From NCBI RefSeq assembly GCF_024666595.1, contig NZ_CP088296.1, forward strand, positions 1,426,001 to 1,490,000: a stretch of DNA of 64,000 nt, in the 5' to 3' direction. Below are positions 36,780-46,375 of the stretch, piece by piece (positions within the stretch are counted from its first letter, which is position 1; each line of letters opens with the position of its first letter). The notes below the pieces were generated by a model, which saw only the letters and a list, made by a program, of their open reading frames with translations, had not been told where the DNA came from and did no database searches. The position numbers and the translations under genes were made by a program. The DNA comes from Sphingomonas sp. J315. Lineage in GTDB: Bacteria; Pseudomonadota; Alphaproteobacteria; Sphingomonadales; Sphingomonadaceae.

Positions 36780-36799
36780 GAGTGAGCCTGGAGAAAGAC

Positions 36800-38890
36800 A
36801 TGACCCTGTTGCACGCCGTATCGGCGATCGCCCTGATCGCTTCGGCACCGGCCTATGCGCAGGTCGCCGCTGCTGTCGATGACGGAGCGGAGCGCGAAGA
36901 CACCGGCGGCGCGACGGCAGCGGCGGCGGGGCGTCAGGTGTTCGAGGCGGCGTATTTCGCGCCCTTCGCCCCCTCCACCGCGCTCGACATCGCCAATCGC
37001 GTGCCCGGCTTTGCGATTCAGGAAACCGATGCCGAAGTGCGCGGCTTCGGTTCGGCGGCCGGCAACGTGGTCATCAACGGCCAGCGCCCCAGTTCGAAGA
37101 GCGACCCGCTGACCACCATCCTTTCCCGCATTCCGGCCAGCCAGGTGCTGCGCGTCGAGCTCGGGCCGGGCGACGGGTTCGGCGCGGAATATGCGGGCAA
37201 GGCACAGGTGCTGAACCTGGTGCTCGGCAACCGCGGCGGCATGTCGGGCACGGTGACGGCGTCGGTGCTGCGCGACTATACCGGCAAGGTCGCGCCAGAG
37301 GGCAGCATCTCTACGCTGATCCGCAGCGGGCGATCGACGTTCAACGTCGCGCTGGCCCTCGACAACGACTTCACCACCGAGCACGGCTACGACCGGATCA
37401 CTGCGGTGCCGAACGGTGCGCTGCTCGAATATCGGGTCAAGGAAAACCGGATCAACGCTCCCAATGGCGCGCTGTCGGCATCCTGGTCGTTCAACGACGG
37501 TGCATATCGCACCGCCAACCTCAACGGCCGCATCTTCCTGGACCGGTTCAAGCTGGATCAGGACAATGACGTAACCCCGGCGACCGGGCCAGTGCGCGAC
37601 GACCGGCTGAGCCAGCGTTTCGACCGCGATATCTATGAGCTAGGCGGCGACGTCACGCGCCCCTTTGCCGGGGGCGGGATCAAGCTGATCGGCCTCGCCA
37701 CGCGCCGCTACCGTGACAATCGCGAGCTGTCGCTCAATCGCATCACCGGTACCGTCACCGGCGGCTATGAGCAGGAGCTTGACGACACGCTGGAGGAGAC
37801 GCTCGCGCGGCTCGTCTGGACCCGCCCCGACCTTGGCGGCTGGTCGGTCGAGACGGGCGCAGAGGGGGTGATCAACCGGCTGGAGAGCAAGGTCGACCTG
37901 TTCCTGCTCGGCGCGGGCGGGGCACGGACGCGGATCGACCTGCCGGTCGACGACGCGGTCGTGCTGGAGCGGCGCGGCGAACTGTTCCTCAACGCCGGAC
38001 GCGGGATCGGCAAGGGGCTGCGGCTCGACCTGGGTGCGACCTTCGAAACGTCCCGCATCACCGTGTCGGGCGATGCGACGTCGGAGCGCGCGCTGAGCTT
38101 TCTCAAGCCCAAGCTGGTGCTCGACTGGCGATCGGGCAACTGGCACGTCAACTGGCTGGCCCAACGCTTCGTCGCGCAGCTGCAGTTCGAGGATTTCATC
38201 TCGAGCGCAGAGTTGAGCAACGACCGCGTCAATGGCGGCAACGCCAACCTCCTCCCCCAGCGCGGATGGGAGACTCAGCTGACGGTCGAGCGCAAGTTCC
38301 TGGGCGACGGGCTGATCAAGGTCGATCTCGGCTATCAGCGGGTCGAGAAGGTTCAGGATCGCGTACCGACCCCCGAAGGATTCGATGCGCCGGGCAATCT
38401 GGGCACCGGCCATGTCTATATCGCGCGCAGCCGAATCGACGCGCCGCTTGCCAAATTGGGCATCAAGGGCGGGCGGCTCAGCATCTATAATTCGATGGTC
38501 GCGACTTCGGTGCAGGATCCCTATACCGGCCGCGATCGGCCCTTTTCAGGTTATACCGGCTTCGTCCACGAAACCAGCTTTCGGCAGGATCTGGGCAGCT
38601 TCGCCTGGGGCTTTTCGGTCTTCGCCAACAGCGGCTCCAGCTTCTATCGCCGGAACGAGGTCGATGCGAACCGGATGGTCCCGCCCTATGTCACCGCCTT
38701 CGCCGAATGGCGGCCGTCAAAGGCGACGACGGTCACCTTTGCGCTCGACAATGCGACCGGAACCCCGGGGACGCGCGAACGGACTTTCTACACCCCGGAT
38801 CGCTCCGCCCTCACGCCCACAGCGGTCGAATATCGCAGCCGCAACAAGCACATCGTGCCGTCGCTGACGGTGAAGCATAGCCTGGGATAA
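36800..38890 (+). CDS. TonB-dependent receptor-like outer-membrane protein
   Basis: 696 residues from ATG 36800 (GAGAAAGAC upstream; a GTG at 36782 is weaker). Signal peptide MTLLHAVSAIALIASAPAYAQ, then a plug-like domain (ALDIANRVPGFAIQETDAEVRGFGSAAGNVVINGQRPSSKSD; LRVELGPGDGFGAEYAGKAQVLNLVL) and a long beta-barrel with alternating aromatic strands to the C-terminus (VPSLTVKHSLG). There is no clear TonB box before the plug. The short plug suggests the subfamily of outer-membrane receptors for oligopeptides or glycans; ligand unknown. Preceded by a 16-bp palindromic operator. Confidence 0.88.
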   Translation: MTLLHAVSAIALIASAPAYAQVAAAVDDGAEREDTGGATAAAAGRQVFEAAYFAPFAPSTALDIANRVPGFAIQETDAEVRGFGSAAGNVVINGQRPSSKSDPLTTILSRIPASQVLRVELGPGDGFGAEYAGKAQVLNLVLGNRGGMSGTVTASVLRDYTGKVAPEGSISTLIRSGRSTFNVALALDNDFTTEHGYDRITAVPNGALLEYRVKENRINAPNGALSASWSFNDGAYRTANLNGRIFLDRFKLDQDNDVTPATGPVRDDRLSQRFDRDIYELGGDVTRPFAGGGIKLIGLATRRYRDNRELSLNRITGTVTGGYEQELDDTLEETLARLVWTRPDLGGWSVETGAEGVINRLESKVDLFLLGAGGARTRIDLPVDDAVVLERRGELFLNAGRGIGKGLRLDLGATFETSRITVSGDATSERALSFLKPKLVLDWRSGNWHVNWLAQRFVAQLQFEDFISSAELSNDRVNGGNANLLPQRGWETQLTVERKFLGDGLIKVDLGYQRVEKVQDRVPTPEGFDAPGNLGTGHVYIARSRIDAPLAKLGIKGGRLSIYNSMVATSVQDPYTGRDRPFSGYTGFVHETSFRQDLGSFAWGFSVFANSGSSFYRRNEVDANRMVPPYVTAFAEWRPSKATTVTFALDNATGTPGTRERTFYTPDRSALTPTAVEYRSRNKHIVPSLTVKHSLG

Positions 38891-38894
38891 CGGC

Positions 38895-39272
38895 TCATCG
38901 GGTTGCGGCGACCCAGCGCGCGATCAATGCGCCAAGCGCGGCGCGCTTCGTCTCGATCGTCGGGGGATCGCGCAACGTCACCACCCCGCGATCCGCTGCC
39001 GGCCAGCTGGCGAGACCATCGGGATCGGCGAAGCTGAAGCCTGCAACATCCCTGGATGCAACACCGCGATGCAGGACAATGCGGACCCCGCCCTTGCGCT
39101 CGATCCCCAGCGTGACCTTGTGATCCGCGCCGTCGCGAAAGCTGGGCGCGTTCCACTTGATTTCTTCGACCAACTCCGGGGCAGCGTCGATGACGATCGC
39201 GCGCAGGGCATCGACCATTGCCCGATCCCCCGGACCGAGCGCGTCAAGCCATGTTACGACGGCAGCGTTCAA
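38895..39272 (-). CDS. DUF1801 domain protein
   Basis: 125 residues from a TTG at 39272 that overlaps the phosphomannomutase stop (TTGA). Family features are [41 protein letters not shown] and [18 protein letters not shown]1801 proteins are small YdhG/YjhX-like domains sometimes tied to iron or stress; function unknown. Translationally coupled to the upstream mutase. Confidence 0.8.
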   Translation of the reverse strand: MNAAVVTWLDALGPGDRAMVDALRAIVIDAAPELVEEIKWNAPSFRDGADHKVTLGIERKGGVRIVLHRGVASRDVAGFSFADPDGLASWPAADRGVVTLRDPPTIETKRAALGALIARWVAATR

Positions 39273-40651
39273 TGCCCCGCCTGCGGCCCGCGCTCGAGCC
39301 CGCTGGCAGCGAGCTGGGCGTCGATCATGGCCAGGAGGCGTTCCAGCGCTGCCTCGTCCTTCGCCTCGGCGCGGGCGACCAGCACGTCCTGGGTGTTCGA
39401 CGCGCGCAGCAGCCACCAGCCATCGGGGGTATTGACCCGCGCACCATCGGTGTCGTTGACGTCCGCGCCCGAGTCCTTGAGCCGCGCCAGCACCTCGTCG
39501 ATCACCGCGAACTTGCGGCTTTCATCGACTTGGAAGCGCATTTCGGGGGTGTTGACGATTGCGGGCATCGCGCTGCGGATGTCGCTCATCGACTGGCCGA
39601 TCAGGTGCACCGCGTTGATCAGCTGGACCGCGGCATAATGTGCATCGTCGAACCCGTAATAATCCTGCGCGAAGAAGATATGGCCGCTCATCTCGCCCGC
39701 GAGCGGTGCGCCGGTTTCCTTCATCTTGGTCTTGATCAGGCTGTGGCCGGTCTTCCACATCAGCGGCTGGCCGCCCAGCTCGGCGATGCGGTCGTACAGT
39801 GCCTGGCTGGCCTTCACGTCCGCGATGATCGTCGCGCCGGGATCCTTGCGCAGCACAGGTTCGGCCAGAATGGACAGAAGCTGATCGCCCCAGATCACGC
39901 GGCCCTGCCCGTCGATCGCGCCGATCCGGTCGCCGTCGCCGTCGAAGGCCAGTCCGAAATCGAGGTTCTTCTCCGCGACCAGTGCCTTGAGGTGCGCCAG
40001 ATTCTTCTCTTCGGTGGGATCGGGATGATGGTTGGGGAAATTGCCGTCCACATCGGTGAACAGCGTGTGATGCTCACCCGGAAGCAGCTGGACCAGCTTC
40101 TCGATCACCGGACCCGACGCGCCATTGCCGCAGTCCCAGCCGATGCGGAAGGTGCCGCCCGAATATCCCGCGAGCAGGCGACCGACATAATCGTCGAGGA
40201 TATCGGCGTCGGCGACGGTGCCCTCGCCCTCTTCCCAATCGCCCTCCGCGGCCATCTTGCCCAGTGTCTGGATGTCGGCCCCAAAGAACGGACGGTGCTG
40301 AAACACCATCTTGAAGCCATTATAATCGCCGGGATTATGGCTTCCGGTTATCTGGATGCCACCATCCACTTCTAGTACCGCTTCGGCATAATAGAGCATC
40401 GGCGTTGCGCCGAGCCCGATCCGCACCACGTCGCAGCCCGACGCAGTCAGCCCCTCGATCAGCGCCGCCTCCAGCACCGGCGAGGAGACGCGCCCGTCGC
40501 GGCTGACCGCCACCCGATGTCCGCCCGCGCGGCGCAGCAGGGTGGCGAAGCCGCGCCCGATCGCGCGCGCATCGTCCGGCCCCAGCGTCTTGCCCACGAT
40601 TCCGCGGATGTCGTACTCGCGCAGCGAGGTCGGATCGAAACGATGGGTCAT
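39269..40651 (-). CDS. Phosphomannomutase/phosphoglucomutase
   Basis: 460 residues from ATG 40651 with GGAGG upstream. It has the alpha-D-phosphohexomutase layout: phosphoserine loop [19 protein letters not shown], metal loop [17 protein letters not shown], sugar-binding GEMSGHIFF and the C-terminal phosphate-binding [15 protein letters not shown]. It interconverts mannose-6-P and mannose-1-P, and often glucose phosphates, to feed GDP-mannose and exopolysaccharide or LPS synthesis. An upstream start at 40699 lacks a good ribosome binding site. Confidence 0.93.
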   Translation of the reverse strand: MTHRFDPTSLREYDIRGIVGKTLGPDDARAIGRGFATLLRRAGGHRVAVSRDGRVSSPVLEAALIEGLTASGCDVVRIGLGATPMLYYAEAVLEVDGGIQITGSHNPGDYNGFKMVFQHRPFFGADIQTLGKMAAEGDWEEGEGTVADADILDDYVGRLLAGYSGGTFRIGWDCGNGASGPVIEKLVQLLPGEHHTLFTDVDGNFPNHHPDPTEEKNLAHLKALVAEKNLDFGLAFDGDGDRIGAIDGQGRVIWGDQLLSILAEPVLRKDPGATIIADVKASQALYDRIAELGGQPLMWKTGHSLIKTKMKETGAPLAGEMSGHIFFAQDYYGFDDAHYAAVQLINAVHLIGQSMSDIRSAMPAIVNTPEMRFQVDESRKFAVIDEVLARLKDSGADVNDTDGARVNTPDGWWLLRASNTQDVLVARAEAKDEAALERLLAMIDAQLAASGLERGPQAGH

Positions 40652-40735
40652 TGGGCCTCCAGGGAAATCGACGCGCTTCATTTCGCGCGCGTTACGCAAA
40701 GTTCAACCGTCAAACGCGGCTGACAGCAATGCGTT

Positions 40736-41032
40736 TCAGTTTTTTGGTTTCAACAGCGTGTCGCGCGCAGCGTTGACTTGACGTGTCAGCTCGGGCGAGC
40801 CGCCGCGATCCGGATGGACATTGGCGATCAGACGGCGGTGCGCGGCGCGGATCTCGTCCGGCTGCGCACCCGGCGCGATGCCGAGGATTGAAAGGGCTTC
40901 CGCCTCCGCCGGATCGCGCGGCTGCGGCGCAGGTGGCGGCTTTGGGGTTCCGGGCATCGGGCGCCCCCAACCATGCCACAGTCGAAAGCCGAGCCAGCAC
41001 ACCAGCAGGGCGATCAGAAACTTCGCGATCAT
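40736..41032 (-). CDS. Membrane-anchored J-domain protein
   Basis: 98 residues: an N-terminal membrane helix (MIAKFLIALLVCWLGFRLWHGW), a Pro-rich linker (PGTPKPPPAPQPRDP), then a compact J domain with HPD in RRLIANVHPDRGGSPELTRQVNAARDTLL. The J domain is C-terminal, as in TIM14/DjlA-like anchored co-chaperones. Its ATG overlaps the mipZ stop (ATGA), so it is translated with the division regulator. It probably recruits DnaK to the inner membrane; clients unknown. Confidence 0.85.
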   Translation of the reverse strand: MIAKFLIALLVCWLGFRLWHGWGRPMPGTPKPPPAPQPRDPAEAEALSILGIAPGAQPDEIRAAHRRLIANVHPDRGGSPELTRQVNAARDTLLKPKN

Positions 41033-41829
41033 GCGAAGAGCGGCATCGCCGACTCAAGTTCGGGCAAGGCGAGGCCCGCCATCATCTCGCGCAGCTCCTG
41101 CCGCGCGGCGACATGGGCGAGGCCCATTTCGCCGAACTCGCGGCTGTCGAGCATTGTCAGCCCCTTGGGGAACAGCTCGCGATAGATCACGCGCTCCGAC
41201 AGGCCGGGGATGACGCGGAAGCCGACGCGCTTGGCGAGCTGGTCGATCGCCTCCGACACGCGCTTCATGTTGCGCGCCTCGATATGCTGCATCCGGTTGC
41301 GCAGGACGACCCAGTCGATCGTCTGGCCGTCGGCCTTGGCGCGGCGCTTGCGCGAATCCCAGATCAGCTCCGAATAGAAGCTCGGCCGGGTGACCCGGAA
41401 GGTATCGGGATCGACCTGCCCGATCAGGTCGAAATCGACGAAGCTGTCGTTCATCGGCGTCACCAGCGTGTCGGCATTGGTGATCGCGATCCGCCCGAAC
41501 TTGTCGTCGCGCCCCGGCGTGTCGATGATCAGGAAGTCGGTATCCTGCCCCAGCCGCTCCAGCGATTCGGAGAAGCGCGCGATATTCTCGCCATCATGCG
41601 TCTCGTACCGCGGCATCGGCAGCGGTCGTCCGGCGCGTTCCATCGTCTGAAGCCGATTGTCGAGATAGCGGCCCATCGTCCGCTGGCGATGGTCGAGGTC
41701 GAAACACGACACCCGCGCGCCCTTCATCGCGAGCGCGATCGCGGTGTGGACAGCGGTCGTGGATTTGCCGGTCCCGCCCTTTTCGTTGGCGAAGACGATC
41801 ACGTGCAGCGAGTTCGATGCGTCGGTCAC
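41029..41829 (-). CDS. mipZ: Division-plane positioning ATPase MipZ
   Basis: 266 residues of the ParA/MinD superfamily: deviant Walker A FANEKGGTGKSTTAVH, FDLDHRQRTMGRY, Walker B region FLIIDTPGRDD and the MipZ-typical WVVLRNRMQHIEARNMKRVSEAI. In alphaproteobacteria MipZ binds ParB at the origin region and forms a polar gradient that blocks FtsZ, directing division to midcell. Followed by a coupled membrane J-protein and divergent from panC. Confidence 0.93.
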   Translation of the reverse strand: MTDASNSLHVIVFANEKGGTGKSTTAVHTAIALAMKGARVSCFDLDHRQRTMGRYLDNRLQTMERAGRPLPMPRYETHDGENIARFSESLERLGQDTDFLIIDTPGRDDKFGRIAITNADTLVTPMNDSFVDFDLIGQVDPDTFRVTRPSFYSELIWDSRKRRAKADGQTIDWVVLRNRMQHIEARNMKRVSEAIDQLAKRVGFRVIPGLSERVIYRELFPKGLTMLDSREFGEMGLAHVAARQELREMMAGLALPELESAMPLFA

Positions 41830-41900
41830 TCAACTTCCCTGATTGAACACCCGGCCCGCCCCCCATAGAAGGCCGCCCTTCGTTCCATATCCAAGGCATT

Positions 41901-42749
41901 GTGCGCGTGCAAACCATCCGTCAGCTCTCCGACCTCCGCGATGCCGTTTCGGGATTTCGCGCCAATGGGGAGCGGATCACCTTCGTTCCGACGATGGGCG
42001 CGCTGCATGCCGGGCATATGGCGCTGGTGGCCGAGGCGAAGCTGGCGGGACAGCGCGTGGTGGTGTCGATCTTCGTCAACCCCAAGCAGTTCGGCCCGAA
42101 CGAGGATCTTGCCCGCTATCCGCGCAAGGAGATGGCGGATTCGCGGATGCTGTCCGAAGCCGGGGTCGACCTGTTGTGGATGCCGCCGGTCGAGGTGATG
42201 TACCCGGAGGGCCATTCGACCAATATCTCGGTCTCCGGGGTCAGCGAGCCGCTCGACGGCGCGGCGCGGCCGGGTCATTTCGACGGGGTCGCCACCGTGG
42301 TCGCCAAGCTGTTCAACCAGGTGAAGCCCGATATCGCGCTGTTCGGGGAGAAGGATTTCCAGCAGCTCGCGGTGATCCGCCGCATGGTCGCCGACCTCGA
42401 TTTCGATATCGAGGTGCGCGGCGTGCCCACCCAGCGCGACGATGACGGCCTCGCGCTGTCGTCGCGCAACGCCTATCTCGCGCCCGAGGATCGTGCCGCC
42501 GCGGTCGCTCTGCCCCGCGCGCTCGGCGTGGCGGCGCGTGCGATCGAAAAGGGGGACGATGCTGCTGCCGTACTCGCCACTGCACGCGCATCGCTGGAAG
42601 CCGCTGGATTCGAAGTCGATTATGTCGAGCTGGTCGATGCCGACAGCCTCGCAGCACCTCTCCCCGGCCAGCCCCGCCGCCTGCTCGCCGCCGCGCGGAT
42701 TTCGGGCACGCGCTTGATCGATAATGTTTCGGTGGCGACGCCGGAATGA
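41901..42749 (+). CDS. panC: Pantothenate synthetase (pantoate-beta-alanine ligase)
   Basis: 282 residues from GTG 41901 (another GTG at 41907 is equally placed). It has the adenylate-forming motifs FVPTMGALHAGHMALV, IFVNPKQFGPNEDLARYPR, the KDFQQLAVIRRMVADL loop and GLALSSRNAYL. It joins pantoate and beta-alanine with ATP in the last step of pantothenate synthesis. Ends just before a GGTAAAC/GTTAACC hairpin. Confidence 0.96.
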   Translation: MRVQTIRQLSDLRDAVSGFRANGERITFVPTMGALHAGHMALVAEAKLAGQRVVVSIFVNPKQFGPNEDLARYPRKEMADSRMLSEAGVDLLWMPPVEVMYPEGHSTNISVSGVSEPLDGAARPGHFDGVATVVAKLFNQVKPDIALFGEKDFQQLAVIRRMVADLDFDIEVRGVPTQRDDDGLALSSRNAYLAPEDRAAAVALPRALGVAARAIEKGDDAAAVLATARASLEAAGFEVDYVELVDADSLAAPLPGQPRRLLAAARISGTRLIDNVSVATPE

Positions 42750-42751
42750 AC

Positions 42752-42772
42752 GGTAAACGCTGTTAACCTTTT
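42752..42772 (+). terminator. Possible terminator after panC
   Basis: GGTAAAC (42752-42758) and GTTAACC (42762-42768), 7-bp arms with one mismatch and a 3-base loop, then TTTT. It starts 3 bases after the panC stop. Could equally be an operator for the next gene. Confidence 0.35.
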
Positions 42773-42834
42773 GCTTACCATGAATGCCGCACTCTCGCCT
42801 CCATGATGAGAGCGATGAAAAGTGGGGCAAAGTC

Positions 42835-43131
42835 ATGGGCAACAGCATTAAGAGCGCACAGTTCCTGATCGACAGCCGGCTGGCGGATGCGGCGCGCGGT
42901 AGCGCCGACGCGGCCTACGAACTCGGGATGGTCTATTCGAGCGGCGCGTCCGGCATCGACATGGACCTGATCGAAGCGCACAAATGGTTCAACATCGCCG
43001 CCCTCAAGGGCAGCGCCCAGGCGCCATACATGCGCGCCGAAGTCGCGGAAGAAATGACCGCGCGCGAAATCATCGAAGCGCAGAAACAGGCCCGCGCCTG
43101 GTTGCAGATGACGAGCCTTCGGGCGGCGTAA
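42835..43131 (+). CDS. Small Sel1-like repeat protein
   Basis: 98 residues from ATG 42835. It contains one SEL1-type unit: GSADAAYELGMVYSSGASGIDMDLIEAHKWFNIAALKGSAQAPYMRAEVAEEM, with the G-x-A-x2-L-G-x2-Y and D-x2-A-x-KW-x2-A-A spacing. No signal peptide, so cytoplasmic. The conserved ATGAGAGCGATGAAAAG leader does not keep this frame. Role unknown; Sel1 proteins mediate protein contacts, and several alphaproteobacterial ones act in regulation. Confidence 0.75.
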   Translation: MGNSIKSAQFLIDSRLADAARGSADAAYELGMVYSSGASGIDMDLIEAHKWFNIAALKGSAQAPYMRAEVAEEMTAREIIEAQKQARAWLQMTSLRAA

Positions 43132-43149
43132 CGCCCCTCCCAGAACGGC

Positions 43150-43230
43150 GTCATCCCGGGCTTGACCCGGGACCCCGCTTCTTCTGCCTTTGACAAGGCA
43201 GCTTGACCCCGGCTCAAGCCGGGGCGACGA
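43150..43230. repeat. Palindromic intergenic repeat between convergent genes
   Basis: Contains CCCGGG-CTTGA-CCCGGG (43155-43171) and the perfect CCCCGGCT-CA-AGCCGGGG (43207-43224). The surrounding TCATCCCGGGCTTGACCCGG and GCTCAAGCCGGGGCGACG are of the type scattered through alphaproteobacterial genomes. It separates the Sel1-like gene from topA and could end both transcripts. Confidence 0.6.
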
Positions 43231-43234
43231 TAAG

Positions 43235-45778
43235 CTATTCCTTCTTCACCGCCGCCTTCTTCTTCGGCGCGGCTTTCTTGGCCGATGCCTTCTTTGCCGG
43301 AGCCTTGCGCCCGCCCTTCTTCTTGACGGGGCCGGCTGCAGCCTTGGCGTCGATGAGCTGGACGGCTTCGTCGAGCGTCAGCGCGGCCTGATCGACCGTC
43401 TTGGGCAGCGTCGCATTGGTGGTCCCGTCGGTGAGGTAGGCGCCATAGCGCCCCTCCATCAGCTTGATCTCCGCGCCCGACACCGGGTGCGCACCCAGCA
43501 CCTTCAATGGCTCGCGCGACCCGCGCTGTGGCCGCCCGCCGCCCGCTGCCGCTTCGGCTAGCTTGACGACCGCGGCGTTCATGCCGGTTTCGAACACCTC
43601 TGCGGTCGAAGCCAGTCGCGCGTATTTGCCGTCATGCGCCAGATAGGGGCCATAGCGGCCAATCGATGCGGTGATCGGCTTGCCGCTTTCGGGATGGTCG
43701 CCGATCGTGCGCGGCAGGTTGAGCAATTTGACCGCCCAGTCGAGGTCCAGCTCGGGGATATCCTTGGGGATCGACGCGCGCGCCGCCTCCTTGCCCTCGC
43801 CGCGCTGGAAATAGGGACCGAACCGGCCCGAGCGGCGGCTGATTTCCTCACCCGTGCCGGGGTCGGTGCCGATCACTTCCGGCCCGCTGTCGCCACCGTC
43901 CGCGCCGCCCGGTTGGCCGAAGCGGCGGGTGAATTTGCAGTCGGGATAGTTTGAGCAGGCAACGAACGCGCCGAACTTGCCGCCGCGCAGCGCCAGCTTG
44001 CCGACCCCGCAGGACGGGCAGAGGCGCGGATCGGTCCCGTCGCCCTTGTCCGGGAAAAGATAGGGCTCGAGGAACTTGTCGAGCTCGGCGGTCACCTCAC
44101 TCGGCTTCTGTTCCATCACCTCGTCGGTACGCGGGCGGAAATCCTTCCAGAAGGCTTCGAGCACCGCCTGCCAGCCCGCGCGACCGCCGGACACGTCGTC
44201 CAGCTCTTCCTCGAGTCCCGCAGTGAAGTCGTAATTGACGTATTTCTCGAAGAAGCGCTCGAGGAACGCGGTCAGCAGCCGCCCGGTCTCCTCGGCGAAG
44301 AAACGGTTCTTCTCGACCCGGACATAGGCGCGGTCCTTGAGCACCTGGATGATCGAGGCATAGGTCGAGGGGCGGCCGATGCCGAGTTCCTCGAGCCGCT
44401 TGACCAACGACGCTTCGGAGAAGCGCGGCGGCGGCTGGGTGAAATGCTGTTCGGCGTCGACCCCCTTCTTGGCGGGCGTGTCGCCGTTGCGGATCACCGG
44501 GAGACGGCGCGAATCCTCGTCGCCCTCGTCATCGCGGCCTTCCTCGTACAAAGCGAGATAGCCGGGAAAGATCACCACCTGTCCGGTCGCCCGCAGCGCG
44601 TCCTGTCCGGTCGGCTCCTCAAGCTCGACCGTGGTGCGCTCCATCCGGGCGCTCGACATCTGGCTCGCCAGCGCGCGCTTCCAGATCAGGTCATAGAGGC
44701 GCGCGTGATCGCCCGACCCGGCCTTGTCCTTGCTGAAATCGGTGGGCCGGATCGCTTCATGCGCTTCCTGCGCATTCTTGGCCTTGGACTGGTACTGGCG
44801 CGGCTTGTCGGGGATGTAGCTTGCCTGGTAGCGGTTCACGATCGCCTTGCGCGCCTCGTCGATCGCGCTGCCGTCCATCTGCACGCCGTCGGTGCGCATA
44901 TAGGTGATCGCGCCATCCTCGTAGAGCGCCTGCGCGATTCGCATCGTGTGGCTGGCGGAGAAGCCGAGCTTGCGCGCCGCTTCCTGCTGGAGTGTCGAGG
45001 TAGTGAAGGGCGGCGGCGGGTTGCGCATCGCCGGTTTGGTCTCGACGCTGGCGACGGTGAAGCGACCCTGTTCGACCGCAGCCTTGGCGCGCATCGCCAC
45101 GCCTTCGGTGCCGATCGACAGTCGGTCGAGCTTCTTGCCCTCGAAGCGGACGAGCCGCGCGTCGAACGCAGTCCCGTCATGTTCGAGATGCGCGGTGACC
45201 GACCAGTATTCCTGCGCCTTGAACAGCTCGATCTCACGCTCGCGCTCGACGATCAGACGCAGTGCGACCGATTGCACGCGGCCCGCCGATTTGGCGCCGG
45301 GCAGCTTGCGCCAGAGCACCGGGGACAAAGTGAAGCCGACCAGATAGTCGAGCGCACGGCGTGCGCGATAGGCGTCGATCAGGTCGGTATCGAGCTGGCG
45401 CGGCGCAGCCATCGCCTGGGTCACCGCCGCCTTGGTGATCGCATTGAAAGTGACGCGCTCGACCTCCTTGGGGAGCGCCTTCTTCTTCGCCAGCACTTCC
45501 TGAACATGCCAGCTGATCGCCTCCCCTTCGCGATCGGGGTCGGTGGCGAGGATCAGGCGATCGGCTTTTTTTGCCTCGTCGGTGATCGCCTTGAGCTGCT
45601 TGGCCTTGTCGGGATAGGTCTCCCAATCCATCGCAAAGCCGTCATCGGGCTGCACCGAACCGTCCTTTGCGGGGAGGTCGCGGATATGGCCGTAGGAGGC
45701 GAGGACGCGATAGTCCTTGCCCAGATATTTCTCGATGGTTTTCGCCTTGGCAGGCGATTCGACGATGACGAGCTGCAT
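43235..45778 (-). CDS. topA: DNA topoisomerase I
   Basis: 847 residues. TOPRIM domain (QLVIVESPAKAKTIEKYLG; ILATDPDREGEAISWHV), then the catalytic core with active-site Tyr in GAITYMRTDGVQM, a zinc finger (PRLCPSCGVGKLALRGG...CSNYPDC), repeated topoisomerase C-terminal domains (GRFGPYFQRG, GRYGPYLAHDG, GRYGAYLTDG) and a Lys/Ala-rich tail (KKASAKKAAPKKKAAVKKE). It relaxes negative supercoils by nicking one strand. Single gene, divergent from the hemerythrin gene. Confidence 0.97.
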   Translation of the reverse strand: MQLVIVESPAKAKTIEKYLGKDYRVLASYGHIRDLPAKDGSVQPDDGFAMDWETYPDKAKQLKAITDEAKKADRLILATDPDREGEAISWHVQEVLAKKKALPKEVERVTFNAITKAAVTQAMAAPRQLDTDLIDAYRARRALDYLVGFTLSPVLWRKLPGAKSAGRVQSVALRLIVEREREIELFKAQEYWSVTAHLEHDGTAFDARLVRFEGKKLDRLSIGTEGVAMRAKAAVEQGRFTVASVETKPAMRNPPPPFTTSTLQQEAARKLGFSASHTMRIAQALYEDGAITYMRTDGVQMDGSAIDEARKAIVNRYQASYIPDKPRQYQSKAKNAQEAHEAIRPTDFSKDKAGSGDHARLYDLIWKRALASQMSSARMERTTVELEEPTGQDALRATGQVVIFPGYLALYEEGRDDEGDEDSRRLPVIRNGDTPAKKGVDAEQHFTQPPPRFSEASLVKRLEELGIGRPSTYASIIQVLKDRAYVRVEKNRFFAEETGRLLTAFLERFFEKYVNYDFTAGLEEELDDVSGGRAGWQAVLEAFWKDFRPRTDEVMEQKPSEVTAELDKFLEPYLFPDKGDGTDPRLCPSCGVGKLALRGGKFGAFVACSNYPDCKFTRRFGQPGGADGGDSGPEVIGTDPGTGEEISRRSGRFGPYFQRGEGKEAARASIPKDIPELDLDWAVKLLNLPRTIGDHPESGKPITASIGRYGPYLAHDGKYARLASTAEVFETGMNAAVVKLAEAAAGGGRPQRGSREPLKVLGAHPVSGAEIKLMEGRYGAYLTDGTTNATLPKTVDQAALTLDEAVQLIDAKAAAGPVKKKGGRKAPAKKASAKKAAPKKKAAVKKE

Positions 45779-45897
45779 GAGATCGGGTGGTCCTTACGTG
45801 TACGCGCGAGGATGGGGAGGCTGAATAGCGGGCGTCAAGCAGAACGCCACCCCCTCTTAACTCCGATCGTCTATAAGAGTCGGAAGAGGGTGGGCAG

Positions 45898-46344
45898 ATG
45901 GTCTCTATCGAACGGCTGATTGACGAACATGCGCGGATTACTGCGATGGCGAACGCGCTGATGCGCGACGCGGCGAACGCGTCGGGTGCGGAGCTGCATG
46001 CGGCGATCGTCGCACTCGACACCGAACTCGCCGCGCATCTCGCGACCGAGGATCTCGACGTTTATCCGCATCTCCTGTCCGCCGGTGACCTTGCCCAGCG
46101 CGAGGCGGCGGAGATCGCGATGGGCGATTTCGAGAAGCTCGCCGCCCAGTGGCGCGCCTATGTCAGCGACTGGACCGCCGAGGAGATCGAAGGCGATCGT
46201 GAATTGTTCGTCGAGGCGAGCAAGCGGATGCTCTCGGCACTGGCCGCGCGGGTGCGGATCGAGAACGAGATCCTCTACCCGCTCGCGCTCGCGTGCGGCA
46301 CGATCACCCTGCGTGAGGCGAGCGCGCGGATGATGGCGCGATAA
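45898..46344 (+). CDS. Hemerythrin domain-containing protein
   Basis: 148 residues, four-helix HHE domain: IERLIDEHARITAMANAL, ELAAHLATEDLDVYPHLL, RVRIENEILYPLAL. His and Glu/Asp residues in these helices are the likely di-iron ligands; in bacteria such proteins bind oxygen or NO or buffer iron. AAGAGGG lies before the start. Converges with a membrane-protein gene, separated by a hairpin. Confidence 0.88.
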   Translation: MVSIERLIDEHARITAMANALMRDAANASGAELHAAIVALDTELAAHLATEDLDVYPHLLSAGDLAQREAAEIAMGDFEKLAAQWRAYVSDWTAEEIEGDRELFVEASKRMLSALAARVRIENEILYPLALACGTITLREASARMMAR

Positions 46345-46349
46345 CCCGC

Positions 46350-46375
46350 TTCGCCCTGCACGATATTCAGGCGAA
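46350..46375. terminator. Weak hairpin between converging genes
   Basis: TTCGCC (46350-46355) continuing with CTG pairs with CAGGCGAA (46368-46375), about 8 bp with one bulged C, followed on the plus strand by AAA and on the minus strand by GGG. It overlaps the stop of the next gene. Low strength. Confidence 0.35.

Noticed and set aside
42763..42779. CtrA box (TTAA-N7-TTAA) before the Sel1-like gene
   Set aside because: The second half-site is TTAC and is one base too far; it fits a hairpin better.
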